Counted from the first letter of the stretch, positions 1 through 8,409 are shown. The stretch: DNA of 36,402 nucleotides from Angelakisella sp. (GCA_020024515.1 JAHHTR010000008.1:1-36402); one strand, 5' to 3'. Notes: a model not told the origin generated them from the sequence alone. Made by a program: numbers and translations.

Positions 1-1
1 G

Positions 2-7
2 TATAAT
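2..7 (+). promoter_or_regulatory. -10 box upstream of the chemoreceptor gene
   Basis: A perfect TATAAT lies 48 bases before the chemoreceptor start codon. The matching -35 box would fall outside the window, so this is only a likely promoter. Confidence 0.35.
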
Positions 8-54
8 ATGTAATAAATTTTCTTTATAAAATTAAGTGGAAGTGAGGAACTGTA

Positions 55-1806
55 ATGCAAAAAAAGAAAATGACCTTTAAATTTAGAACAATAATTCAAT
101 TAGTAACAATTTTTATTTCTATTTTTATACTGATAGGAGTTATTGCAGCAAGTCTTATATCTGTCAATAATTCCAATAAATTTAAAGTTGAACAAAGTGA
201 AATATTAAATAACTTAAAGGATATTACAATTGCACATTACAGATGGGGTGCGCAACTAAATTCATCTTTACTTGACGGAACAACTTTTACAGGAGAACTT
301 GATCACAAAAATTGTTCATTGGGTAAATTCTTATATGATGAAAAAAATCAACAAAATCCTGATTTAAAACCTTTTTTGGACAAAATAGAAAACATACATA
401 CTGATATACATAGAGGAGCACGCTCTATTATATCTATCCAACAATCAGATAGAGACTCAGCAATATTAAAATATAAAAATGAGGTATATCCCCTTATAGA
501 AACTCTTGCAAAAGAGATAGACACATATGATGCACAAAGATACGATGTTTTGCAAGAAACAGAACAAAATTTTAAAAAAGTTTTGAGAAATTCTGTAATC
601 GCTTCTGTTTTTGCAGTATTATTTGCTATTTTTGTAGCTACAAGATGCTATATATACATAGGTATAGGTGTTGTTAATAACATAAATAAAATTAAAGATG
701 AAGTAACAAAACTTACAAAAGGTGAACTAAAACTACACTTTGATACAGACAGTACAATAAAAGAGTTTAACGATATTAATACTTCTTTGCAATTTGCAAC
801 AGATGAATTGTCAAGTTATGTAAGTGCAATAGATGTTTCTATGAATGCATTTGCGGAAGGAGATTTTACGGTAGACTGTGATGTTAACTTCTTGGGTGAC
901 TTTGCTTCAATAAAAGAAAATATCGAACACTTCAAAATTAAAATTACAAGTCTTTTGAATAATATTGCCCGTACTTCCGATGAACTACTTTCATCATCTC
1001 AACAAGTTGCAATGGCATCAACAAGTATGGCACAAGGTGCAACTGAACAGGCTGCAAATGTTGAAGAACTGACAGCAACAACAAGCGAAGTATCAAAACA
1101 TATCAACAACAATTCAGAAAACTCTGTAAAAGCAGATACTCTTGCTAAAGAAACAGGCGTTGTTATACAAAAGAGCATAGACGAAATGAATACGCTTGTT
1201 TCAGCAATAGAAGATATTTCTGTTTCTTCACAAGGAATCAACAAAATTATTAAAACCATTGATGATATCGCATTCCAAACAAATATATTGGCACTTAACG
1301 CCGCTGTTGAGGCAGCAAGAGCTGGCATTGCAGGTAAAGGCTTTGCCGTTGTAGCTGATGAAGTCAGAACTCTTGCACAAAAATCAGCGGAAGCGGCAAA
1401 AGAAACAACAACACTTATTGAAAATTCTTTAATAGCTGTAAAACGTGGTTCTGAAATTGCTACATCTACAAATGGAGCATTTATGGAAGTTGGACAAAAA
1501 TCACAAGATGTTTTGAATTTGATAGAAAATATAGCAATATCTTCACAAGAGCAAGCTAATGCTATCAACGAACTTGTTTCCGGACTTGATCATGTTTCAT
1601 CAGTTGCACAAACAGATGCTGCGACAAGTGAACAAAGTGCGGCTGCAAGTGAACATCTAACAGGTCTCGCAAATACTTTAAAAGAAATGCTAAGTACATT
1701 TAAGCTAAATAATAACAATTCTTATACACAAAATTCATTTACCAACCAACATATTGATACAAATTTGAATTTTGAACAAGATTTTTACAGTAACTCTAAA
1801 TATTAA
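55..1806 (+). CDS. Methyl-accepting chemotaxis protein with extracellular CZB-like sensor
   Basis: A transmembrane chemoreceptor that would signal to CheA/CheW and flagella. TM1 spans about residues 14-37 and TM2 about 178-204. The outside loop carries a CZB (chemoreceptor zinc-binding) pattern: H61 followed by xxW, C87 in CSLGKF, then H115 and H119, the expected 3-His/1-Cys set. TM2 is followed by a HAMP region (about 205-260) and a second HAMP-like segment (AEGDF near 270). The signalling tip is canonical: IDDIAFQTNILALNAAVEAA, then GKGFAVVADEVRTLA. The C-terminus is Asn/Ser rich and has no CheR-tethering pentapeptide. A GAGGA ribosome binding site sits 6 bases before the ATG. It is monocistronic, ending before a hairpin at 1832. 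Zinc or redox sensing is inference. Confidence 0.93.
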   Translation: MQKKKMTFKFRTIIQLVTIFISIFILIGVIAASLISVNNSNKFKVEQSEILNNLKDITIAHYRWGAQLNSSLLDGTTFTGELDHKNCSLGKFLYDEKNQQNPDLKPFLDKIENIHTDIHRGARSIISIQQSDRDSAILKYKNEVYPLIETLAKEIDTYDAQRYDVLQETEQNFKKVLRNSVIASVFAVLFAIFVATRCYIYIGIGVVNNINKIKDEVTKLTKGELKLHFDTDSTIKEFNDINTSLQFATDELSSYVSAIDVSMNAFAEGDFTVDCDVNFLGDFASIKENIEHFKIKITSLLNNIARTSDELLSSSQQVAMASTSMAQGATEQAANVEELTATTSEVSKHINNNSENSVKADTLAKETGVVIQKSIDEMNTLVSAIEDISVSSQGINKIIKTIDDIAFQTNILALNAAVEAARAGIAGKGFAVVADEVRTLAQKSAEAAKETTTLIENSLIAVKRGSEIATSTNGAFMEVGQKSQDVLNLIENIAISSQEQANAINELVSGLDHVSSVAQTDAATSEQSAAASEHLTGLANTLKEMLSTFKLNNNNSYTQNSFTNQHIDTNLNFEQDFYSNSKY

Positions 1807-1831
1807 TTAGATAGTATTATCTCTCAAAAAA

Positions 1832-1873
1832 ACTCTTTGATATCAGCTATTTTATCAGTTTATATCAAAGAGT
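1832..1873 (+). terminator. Hairpin after the chemoreceptor gene
   Basis: A perfect 12-bp inverted repeat (ACTCTTTGATAT / ATATCAAAGAGT) with an 18-base loop begins 26 bases after the stop codon. It has no clean T run behind it, so termination may be partial. Confidence 0.5.
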
Positions 1874-1916
1874 GTGATATTTAAATAAACAGATTGTTTA
1901 TTTTTTAAAAAAGTGC

Positions 1917-1945
1917 TTGACAACATATTTCATATCTGCTATAAT
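1917..1945 (+). promoter_or_regulatory. Consensus sigma-A promoter for the tRNA unit
   Basis: TTGACA (1917-1922), a 17-base spacer and TATAAT (1940-1945), with an extended -10 TG at 1937-1938. Transcription should start near 1952, about 17 bases before the first tRNA. A perfect match of this kind is typical of stable RNA genes. Confidence 0.85.
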
Positions 1946-1968
1946 GGTATACGTTACATTTGATGTAT

Positions 1969-2044
1969 GCGGGTTTAGCTCATCTGGTAGAGCGCCACCT
2001 TGCCAAGGTGGAGGTAGCGAGTTCGAGCCTCGTAACCCGCTCCA
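1969..2044 (+). tRNA. tRNA-Gly (anticodon GCC)
   Basis: Cloverleaf folded by hand. The 7-bp acceptor stem is GCGGGTT/AACCCGC. The anticodon stem CCACC/GGTGG holds loop TTGCCAA with anticodon GCC at 2002-2004, and the T loop is GTTCGAGCC. The 3' CCA is encoded (2042-2044). It is the first tRNA of a two-gene unit driven by the promoter at 1917. Confidence 0.97.
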
Positions 2045-2067
2045 TTCAAAAAAGTAATATTTAATAT

Positions 2068-2142
<75 letters not shown>

Positions 2143-2148
2143 TATTAG

Positions 2149-2187
2149 AAAAGTCATATACTTAAATGTATATGACTTTTTGTTTTT
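2149..2187 (+). terminator. Rho-independent terminator of the tRNA unit
   Basis: AAAAGTCATATAC pairs with GTATATGACTTTT (13 bp, 6-base loop) and runs straight into TTTTTGTTTTTT. Confidence 0.9.
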
Positions 2188-2204
2188 TATAAATTTGTTG
2201 ATAT

Positions 2205-2240
2205 GTACAGATGTAGTTTTTTCTATATCTGTGCTTTTTT
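2205..2240 (+). terminator. Second, tandem terminator
   Basis: GTACAGATGTAG pairs with CTATATCTGTGC (12 bp with two G-T wobbles) around a loop of six T, followed by TTTTTT at 2235-2240. It lies directly after the first terminator and probably acts as a fail-safe. Confidence 0.7.
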
Positions 2241-2568
2241 ATTATATATTTTTTAAACAAAAGCTATTTAAATCAACCTAATAAAGAAATACTATTATGA
2301 TATACCACACAATTACAGATATAGTATTCCATTAATAAATTTTTCACCGTATTAAACTATTGGCATAGTGTAAAGTATTTTTGTGAGGTATTATAGAAAA
2401 AACCCTATACTAGTCACTGTCTTAACTGTTATATATTTATTGTCTGGTATTACCTTAGGATAATATTACTTAAATATATTTAATATCTTGTAAAACTATC
2501 TAAATATTTGTATAATATAATTATATATGATTTTTTAATAATTAACTTTATAAGGAGTTTTTAATAGA
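2241..2568. other. AT-rich intergenic region before the PHP operon
   Basis: About 330 bases with no credible reading frame. Apart from the promoter at 2488-2516 and the AAGGAG at 2552-2557, no structured element was seen. Confidence 0.6.
2488..2516 (+). promoter_or_regulatory. Promoter of the PHP-carboxypeptidase operon
   Basis: TTGTAA (2488-2493), a 17-base spacer and TATAAT (2511-2516), ending 52 bases before the first ATG of the four-gene operon. Confidence 0.7.
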
Positions 2569-3411
2569 ATGTTATATTCAGATTTACATACACATACAAC
2601 AGCATCTGATGGACAGTACTCACCAACAGAACTTATTAATCTCGCAAAAAATGCGAATTTAAATTATATTGCCATCACAGACCACGATACATGTAAAGGA
2701 CTTGACGAAGCTGAAATTGCGGCAAAAGAAAATGATATTTTTTTAATCAATGGCATAGAATTTGGGACTTTTGAAGACAGACATCAGCATATACTTGGCT
2801 ATGGTTTTGATAAAAACAATCCTCAACTGAAAGCAATATGCGAAAAACTTATAAAATCACGTGATGAGCGAAAATACAGAATAATAGATTATTTACGTGA
2901 CTATAATTTTTATATTGACATAGAAGAAGTCGAAAAAGTTGCAGGTGGCAATGTTATTGCAAGACCACACTTTGCACAAGTAATGCTCAAAAAAGGATAT
3001 GTAAAAAGCATACGCGAAGCTTTTGATAAATACCTAGATACAGACAAATATATGAAAATAGAGAGATTTAAAACTACCGCCAAAGAATGTATAGAAGTAA
3101 TAAACAAAGCAGGTGGTAAAGCTGTTCTGGCACACCCCATACAGTTAAAATACAGTGATGATAAATTATTTGCTACATTAGAGAATCTACGTGAATACGG
3201 TTTGTTTGGCTTAGAGTGTTATTACAGTACACACACTGTACAAGATACCGAAAAATATATAGATATGGCAAAAAAACTTAATTTATTCATAACAGGCGGC
3301 AGTGATTTTCACGGAGAAATACCAAAACCCAATATAAAATTAACACAATATAATATAGATATAAGTAATTTGATGAAAGATTGTTTTCAACAAATTAATC
3401 TTAATAAGTAA
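2569..3411 (+). CDS. PHP-domain metal-dependent phosphoesterase
   Basis: A single-domain PHP phosphoesterase of 280 residues, in the size class of the bacterial TrpH/YciV group, whose E. coli member is a 5'-3' exoribonuclease/nucleotidase (RNase AM). The metal ligands are all visible: H7 and H9 (DLHTHT), D38/H39 (TDHDT), E64 (GIEFGT), H74, H134 (RPHFAQ), H189 (LAHP), and D246 with H248 (GSDFHG). It is cytoplasmic, with no signal peptide. AAGGAG lies 11 bases before the ATG. It is the first gene of an operon whose other three products are exported or membrane-anchored, so it may be only a passenger. The natural substrate (3',5'-bisphosphonucleotide, RNA end or another phosphoester) cannot be told from sequence. 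Confidence 0.88.
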   Translation: MLYSDLHTHTTASDGQYSPTELINLAKNANLNYIAITDHDTCKGLDEAEIAAKENDIFLINGIEFGTFEDRHQHILGYGFDKNNPQLKAICEKLIKSRDERKYRIIDYLRDYNFYIDIEEVEKVAGGNVIARPHFAQVMLKKGYVKSIREAFDKYLDTDKYMKIERFKTTAKECIEVINKAGGKAVLAHPIQLKYSDDKLFATLENLREYGLFGLECYYSTHTVQDTEKYIDMAKKLNLFITGGSDFHGEIPKPNIKLTQYNIDISNLMKDCFQQINLNK

Positions 3412-3433
3412 CTTGTAAGGAGAAAGTTTTTTA

Positions 3434-4276
3434 ATGAAACATAATACAGACAAAACAATAATATTATTCAGAAATTGCTTTATATTACTGATATCAGTCA
3501 TTATTTTGATTAGTGGAATAGTAATTTTTGTTACATCAAAAGATGGTAAAAATCCACCTGTGTTGCCAAGCTATCCAAACACTACCGAAAGCCAAAGCAG
3601 CAAACCAACAGTAACACCGCCACAAAATCAAGAAAATACAAAACCGGAAGAACCACAAAGTGAATCTCAACCGGAAAAACCGAAAGTTCCGGAATGGACA
3701 GAAGAAGATAAAAAGTCTCCTTACTTTGAAGAAGAAATGCCAATACTTGTAAATAAAACAAACAAACTACCCGAAAACTATGAGCCTGACTTAAAAGAAT
3801 GGACAAAGGGTTATAGTCTTGATAAACGAGCATTTAAAGCATATAGTGATATGTACACAGCGGCACAAAAAGAAAATATTTCTATATGGATGGTTTCCGC
3901 ATACAGAAACAAAGAAAAACAAGAAGCAAACTTTAACGCAAAAGTTGAAGAATACAAAAAAAACGGTATGTCACATGATGAAGCTATTGAAGCTACCGCT
4001 AAAATAATTGCCGACCCAAGTACAAGTGAACATTCTTTGGGACTTGCTGTTGACCTAAACAGTCTAAATGAAAGTTTTGATCAAACAAAACAATTTACTT
4101 GGCTGCAAAAACATTGTGCCGATTTTGGTTTTATTTTGCGTTATCCCAAAGATAAAGTTGATATAACAGGGTATTCATACGAACCATGGCATTATAGATA
4201 TGTAGGAAGCAACCACGCAAAAATTATTATGGAAAAAGGTATTACTTTGGAAGAATATTTGATGGGAAAATACTAA
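3434..4276 (+). CDS. Membrane-anchored D-alanyl-D-alanine carboxypeptidase (M15B, VanY-like)
   Basis: A zinc peptidase that removes the terminal D-Ala from peptidoglycan stem peptides outside the cell. An N-terminal anchor (about residues 11-34) is followed by a Pro/Glu/Ser-rich linker (40-95) suited to spanning the wall, then the catalytic domain (about 100-275). M15B signatures are present: the SAYRN motif near 155, SEHSLGLAVD with H200 and D207, and EPWHYR with E250 and H253. These give the His/Asp/His zinc set and the catalytic Glu. It starts 22 bases after the PHP gene with an AAGGAG site. No vanRS or van ligase genes are nearby, so a housekeeping wall-trimming role is more likely than glycopeptide resistance. 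Confidence 0.9.
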   Translation: MKHNTDKTIILFRNCFILLISVIILISGIVIFVTSKDGKNPPVLPSYPNTTESQSSKPTVTPPQNQENTKPEEPQSESQPEKPKVPEWTEEDKKSPYFEEEMPILVNKTNKLPENYEPDLKEWTKGYSLDKRAFKAYSDMYTAAQKENISIWMVSAYRNKEKQEANFNAKVEEYKKNGMSHDEAIEATAKIIADPSTSEHSLGLAVDLNSLNESFDQTKQFTWLQKHCADFGFILRYPKDKVDITGYSYEPWHYRYVGSNHAKIIMEKGITLEEYLMGKY

Positions 4277-4294
4277 AAAACGAGAGGTGTATCT

Positions 4295-6268
4295 ATGTTT
4301 ATTTTTAACAAAAATAAAAAAACAGATAAAAAGCAACAAAATCAAATTATAAAAGAAACTAAAACAAATACTACTGATGATGTTATACCGTTTTATAAAA
4401 AGCCGATTGTATATTTAATATGCTCTATTTTTCTAATTTTTGTAATACTTTCCACACTTATCGCACATCGAATGTTTATGTTCTTTGGCTTTGGCGATAA
4501 TGCAACAAAAAATATACCCATAGTGTATATACAAAATAATCAATTAATGTATAAAAATCAACTTATGGATAAACCGGCGGTTGCTGATAGTGATTTGCAC
4601 TGGAATACAGATTTCAGTAATCTCAACAATTCCACTAAACTTAACAAAGATGGAACATATATGTTATATTTGGATAATATTAAAGGTATATCCGGTGATT
4701 TATTCTTAAAATACACATTAAAAGACATACGCAAAAACAGAGAGACCAAAACAGAAGGGAAAAAAATAGGTGAAAATGTAAATTTAAATAACTTTATATT
4801 TACAAATAAAAAAAACCGAATAGTATTTTTGGATAACAACGGAACTCTTTATTTTTATGAAAGAAACAATAGTTATAAAATTGATAATAACGTACTGCAA
4901 ATTATTGGTGTAGATTCAAATAACATATTATATTACCTAAAAACTTCTTCAGATAAATATTCAAAAAATAAGTTGATGACTTTTGATGCAAATTCCAAAA
5001 ATTCAACACCAAAACAAATAGATGAAGATGTTGTTGCCTTGTATTCATTTGATGATAACAGTAAACTTTTGTATCTTCAAAACAACACTGACAGACAAAA
5101 CGAAAATATACTTAAAAAATACGATGGTGATAAAATAACCACACTTTGCGAAAAAAGTGAACAAATAATAGATGTCGGTAATGAAGACCAAGTATTTTTT
5201 ACAAAGAAAAACAGAACAATCAATGAATATTCTTTGTTATTTAAAGATACAAACAATCAAGATGATTTTTATTTGGCTAAGCCAACCGAAGAAGAATATA
5301 CAAAAGAAAAAACAAATATATTCGGCATAGAAAAAAAAGAATTTGACAAAAAAGGTTATGAAGCCGCATTAACAAAATATCAGGACAAACTTAAACGTGA
5401 TAAAATCAGAGAAGAACTAAAAAAACAATATAATGTTGTAGAAACACTTACATTTTTATACAAAACAGGAACAAGCGAAACATTTATTGCAGACAATATT
5501 GAAAAAATTATTTTTTCAGATGCTAACAATGCGTCATCTGTTTACGAAATACAAACATTTACATTACAGGAACAATTTGATATAAATGACTTTGATACAC
5601 CTGAGGCTGCAATAAACGCAATAACACAAGCCATTAATGATGAAAAAAATTATCGTCGTGTAACTTATTTTAATAAAATAGGTTATAAACCCATGGCAAT
5701 AGCTGAAAATACTGTTGTAATTGATGCTTACTTAGATAAAGACAATTATCTATACTATACATTTATTGATGGTAAAAAAACTAGCCTAGCTTATAGAGTA
5801 TTTGAAAATGGTACTTTATCAGAACAACAAATCATAAATGACAACATAATGTATCTTTATCCTAATTTATATCAAGATAGAGTTATAGGGCTTGCCAAAA
5901 ATAAAGACTATACCGAACTATTTACTCTTAATCAAGGTAAGCAGTCTACAATTATTAAGAAAAAGCAAAATATGGAACTGGAAAATATCATTGATGATAC
6001 ATTATTGATAAAAAGCAATTATATACCAAATCGTGATACAGGTGACTTACTGATATATAATACAAAAGAAAGAACTATTGACGAAAATATATATAAGACA
6101 CTTCATAAGACCGATAAATACATTTATGCACTGAAAAATTATGATTCTGTGCTTGGCGGAGACTTATATCTATACAACAATAAAAAGAAAGAACTTTTGG
6201 GTAGCGGTGTAACCGATATTTTAGAAAACATAGATTACGGCATATCTGCAAAATCATACTATAACTAA
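4295..6268 (+). CDS. Unknown membrane-anchored protein, likely beta-propeller ectodomain
   Basis: A 657-residue protein not recognised as a named family. Residues 1-36 are Lys/Asn/Thr-rich and cytoplasmic, one membrane span covers about 37-57, and the rest should be outside. The ectodomain has recurring short segments of the type 'Y/F-L-x-N/D-N-x-x-L-Y' (for example VYIQNNQLMYKN, RIVFLDNNGTLYFY, KYIYALKNYDS, GDLYLYNNKKKELL). These look like beta-propeller blades as in TolB/WD-like sensors. A Lys/Glu-rich, probably helical insert lies near 345-390. It sits 18 bases after the carboxypeptidase gene with its own site (CGAGAGGTG). It may be a wall-facing scaffold or sensor; this is inference from the fold pattern and context. 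Confidence 0.8.
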   Translation: MFIFNKNKKTDKKQQNQIIKETKTNTTDDVIPFYKKPIVYLICSIFLIFVILSTLIAHRMFMFFGFGDNATKNIPIVYIQNNQLMYKNQLMDKPAVADSDLHWNTDFSNLNNSTKLNKDGTYMLYLDNIKGISGDLFLKYTLKDIRKNRETKTEGKKIGENVNLNNFIFTNKKNRIVFLDNNGTLYFYERNNSYKIDNNVLQIIGVDSNNILYYLKTSSDKYSKNKLMTFDANSKNSTPKQIDEDVVALYSFDDNSKLLYLQNNTDRQNENILKKYDGDKITTLCEKSEQIIDVGNEDQVFFTKKNRTINEYSLLFKDTNNQDDFYLAKPTEEEYTKEKTNIFGIEKKEFDKKGYEAALTKYQDKLKRDKIREELKKQYNVVETLTFLYKTGTSETFIADNIEKIIFSDANNASSVYEIQTFTLQEQFDINDFDTPEAAINAITQAINDEKNYRRVTYFNKIGYKPMAIAENTVVIDAYLDKDNYLYYTFIDGKKTSLAYRVFENGTLSEQQIINDNIMYLYPNLYQDRVIGLAKNKDYTELFTLNQGKQSTIIKKKQNMELENIIDDTLLIKSNYIPNRDTGDLLIYNTKERTIDENIYKTLHKTDKYIYALKNYDSVLGGDLYLYNNKKKELLGSGVTDILENIDYGISAKSYYN

Positions 6269-6297
6269 AAAAACATTAAGCAGGAAGGATAATATAG

Positions 6298-7320
6298 ATG
6301 TCTAAAAAAATATTTGCTTTGATATTATCAATAATACTTTTAATGTTTGTAGGTTGCAATAATAGAGAAATAACCACTAAACCCACAAAGCTTATAAGAG
6401 CTCCTTTTAATTTTAAAAATCATGAATTTGTTTTACTTATTCCAAACGATAGTGATGATATAACTACCAATGCAATTAATAAATTCAGCAAAAAAGTTCA
6501 AGAACTTTCAAACAATAAATTAAAAATAACCATAAAAAAATCCGATAATGTTTTTAATGATATTACACAAGATAAAGCAGATATGGCAATTATAAGAGAT
6601 AATACCCTTATACAAAATGAACCACATTTAAATTTTCTCAATATGCCATTTATGTTCAATAATCTCGGTGAATACCTGTCTTTTGTCAGTGGCGAAAGTA
6701 ATATGTTTGGCATATCCGAGCATTTTAAAAACAAATATCATATAGAGATAATTGGCTCGTACTTAAATTCTTTTGCATATTTTTTGACAAGAACATCTTT
6801 TATGGATAGTGTAGGATTCTATAATCAAGCCTGCGTTTTTGAGAATGAAACCTATCCTGAAGCTTATGGAGCCTTAGGCTTAACCGAAATTTTGGTCGGT
6901 ACTCAAGAAGAACTGTATATTGCATATTTAGAAAAAAGAGCGAAGTACTGTGAAATAAACTCTCACAGTATTGTAACAGATGAAGTTTTAAATATGACTA
7001 GAAGTATAGGACTTACTGAACATAAATACTATTCAGATATACTGGTATACAATATCGCAAGAGAAGTAGAACCAATAGTTATGTTATTTTTAAGAGAGGC
7101 TTTTTCTTATACCATAGAAGAACAAAACAGAAAACGTTTTGATGAGCAAGAACAATTTTTAGCTGAACTTATGTCCAGAAAAGAATTACAAATATATGGA
7201 AAATATGATTTCCCCAATACAAGACAAATGGCAAAAGTTTTTTACCAAAAGTTTTATAAAGAAATAAAAATTAACCAAAACATTTGGGACGATTTATACA
7301 ATAGCTATATAAAAAATTAA
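6298..7320 (+). CDS. Divergent DctP/TRAP-type solute-binding lipoprotein
   Basis: A 340-residue lipoprotein with a signal peptide ending at lipidated C20 (FVGC). The layout follows TRAP binding proteins of the DctP family: 'FSKKVQELSNNKLKI' near 62-78, 'DKADMAIIRDNTL' near 92-105, 'LNMPFMFNN' near 112-121, and a helical C-terminal half. The central segment that normally reads 'D-L-x-G-x-K-I-R', carrying the carboxylate-binding Arg, is replaced by SVGFYNQACVFENE. No DctQ/DctM membrane subunits are in the window. It starts 30 bases after the propeller-like gene and closes the operon. It may bind an unusual ligand or act as a co-receptor rather than feed a TRAP transporter. Family assignment is moderate. 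Confidence 0.7.
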   Translation: MSKKIFALILSIILLMFVGCNNREITTKPTKLIRAPFNFKNHEFVLLIPNDSDDITTNAINKFSKKVQELSNNKLKITIKKSDNVFNDITQDKADMAIIRDNTLIQNEPHLNFLNMPFMFNNLGEYLSFVSGESNMFGISEHFKNKYHIEIIGSYLNSFAYFLTRTSFMDSVGFYNQACVFENETYPEAYGALGLTEILVGTQEELYIAYLEKRAKYCEINSHSIVTDEVLNMTRSIGLTEHKYYSDILVYNIAREVEPIVMLFLREAFSYTIEEQNRKRFDEQEQFLAELMSRKELQIYGKYDFPNTRQMAKVFYQKFYKEIKINQNIWDDLYNSYIKN

Positions 7321-7325
7321 ACAAA

Positions 7326-7355
7326 AAAACTTTTTTTATCGCAAAAAGTTTTCTC
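7326..7355 (+). terminator. Terminator of the PHP operon
   Basis: AAAACTTTTT (7326-7335) pairs with AAAAGTTTT plus one A (7343-7352), with a 7-base loop, followed by TTCTCTTTTA. It begins 6 bases after the stop codon of the TRAP-like gene. Confidence 0.55.
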
Positions 7356-7376
7356 TTTTACCTAAAAAGGCAACAT

Positions 7377-7458
7377 TCACTTTCAAAAATACTCTTGTAC
7401 GGCTAAAAGTATTCCGTTTTCTGAGGAAAACGTCTTCGGTATTGCGTAAAACTTTTGT
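7377..7458 (+). repeat. Structured non-coding element, possible dispersed repeat
   Basis: This intergenic stretch contains a perfect hairpin CGTTTTC-TGAG-GAAAACG (7415-7432), flanked by TCACTTTCAAAAA (7377-7389) and AAAACTTTTGT (7448-7458). Two of these words recur in the same order on the minus strand at 12014-12035: GTTTTCTGAG and AAAACTTTTGT. TCACTTTCAAAAA recurs at 32416-32428. No reading frame of any length is present. It could be a degenerate repeat family or a small RNA. Confidence 0.4.
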
Positions 7459-7493
7459 AAGTTCATCAATTTAACAATAACCTTATATTTCCT

Positions 7494-7528
7494 AAAAAAA
7501 ATGATGCATAAAAAATGTGTCATTTTTT
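7494..7528 (-). terminator. Terminator overlapping the AraC-family stop codon
   Basis: On the minus strand a long stem (AAAAAAATGATGCAT against ATGTGTCATTTTTTT, with two wobbles) ends in TTTTTTT. The stop codon and last Lys codons of the regulator lie inside the stem. Confidence 0.65.
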
Positions 7529-8341
7529 TATGTACTTTATAGGTGGCACACCCACTATCTTTTTAAAAACCCTTGAAAAATAAAACGGATCGGTAAATCC
7601 AGTAGAAATAGAAACTTCTTCTATACTGAGTCCACCTTTTTCGAGCAAAGCACAAGCTTTTTTGATACGAAAATGTGTAAGATAATCAATAGGTGATATA
7701 TTCATATTTTTCATAAATGTTCTATACAAACTACTTCTGCTTATACTAATATTTTGTGCAATATCATTTATTGAAATATCCATAGCATAGTTGCGTGATA
7801 TATAGTCAGTTGCATTGTGTAAATACTCTAAACTGATATTTTTTGTCGCTTTTGGTGTAGATTGTTCTATCAAAAAAGCAATAAAATTATATAAACTTGC
7901 TGTCATCTTAATATAGTCATCTGGTTTTATTCCTCTTTTGGTAAAAATATCAGTTAAAAGCTCCTGTATTTTTTGTTCATTATTTAATCTTATAACAGGA
8001 GTTTGTGATGAAAAGTCTGTTTTGTCCAGTAAAATTGATGCATCACTTCCATTAAAACCAACCCAATAGTATTCATAGGGCTCATATTCATCAGCTTGGT
8101 ATGATACTGTTACATTTGGATATACAATAAAGGTATCACCTGCAGTTAGGTGATATGTTTTGCCGTTAACTATATATACACCTTTTCCACTTACTATATG
8201 ATGTATCAAAAAATGGTCACGAATACCCGAACCCCATTTTAGTAGCGGTTCACACTGCTGCTGACCAACATTATAAACAAACATAGATGTTAAATTTTTT
8301 TCATTGAATTTATATGAGTTTTTATATGTTTTATTATCCAT
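7520..8341 (-). CDS. AraC-family transcriptional regulator, likely of galKTE
   Basis: A 273-residue regulator with an N-terminal cupin sensor (about 1-160, including VNGKTYHLTAGDTFIVYPN) and a C-terminal double helix-turn-helix (about 172-273, including ISINDIAQNISISRSSLYRTF and the AraC signature SIEEVSISTGFTDPFYFSRVFKK). The start is taken at the ATG at 8341 because GCGGTGG lies just upstream. A longer form starting at GTG (8350) would place its start codon inside that site. It is divergent from galK across about 220 bases, which suggests it controls the Leloir operon in response to galactose or a related sugar. The target is inference. Confidence 0.88.
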   Translation of the reverse strand: MDNKTYKNSYKFNEKNLTSMFVYNVGQQQCEPLLKWGSGIRDHFLIHHIVSGKGVYIVNGKTYHLTAGDTFIVYPNVTVSYQADEYEPYEYYWVGFNGSDASILLDKTDFSSQTPVIRLNNEQKIQELLTDIFTKRGIKPDDYIKMTASLYNFIAFLIEQSTPKATKNISLEYLHNATDYISRNYAMDISINDIAQNISISRSSLYRTFMKNMNISPIDYLTHFRIKKACALLEKGGLSIEEVSISTGFTDPFYFSRVFKKIVGVPPIKYIKK

Positions 8342-8409
8342 AAACACCACCGCAAAATGTATAATTATATATTTATTTTTTGTCTAAGTCTAACACATAT
8401 ATTAAAAAT

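Noticed and set aside
999..1568. Minus-strand open frame of 189 residues
   Set aside because: Antisense to the conserved signalling domain of the chemoreceptor; composition (Ser/Ala/Ile) reflects the other strand's codons, and there is no ribosome site.
3434..4276. Vancomycin resistance gene vanY
   Set aside because: The M15B fold is shared by ordinary D,D-carboxypeptidases, and no van ligase, vanX or vanRS genes are present.
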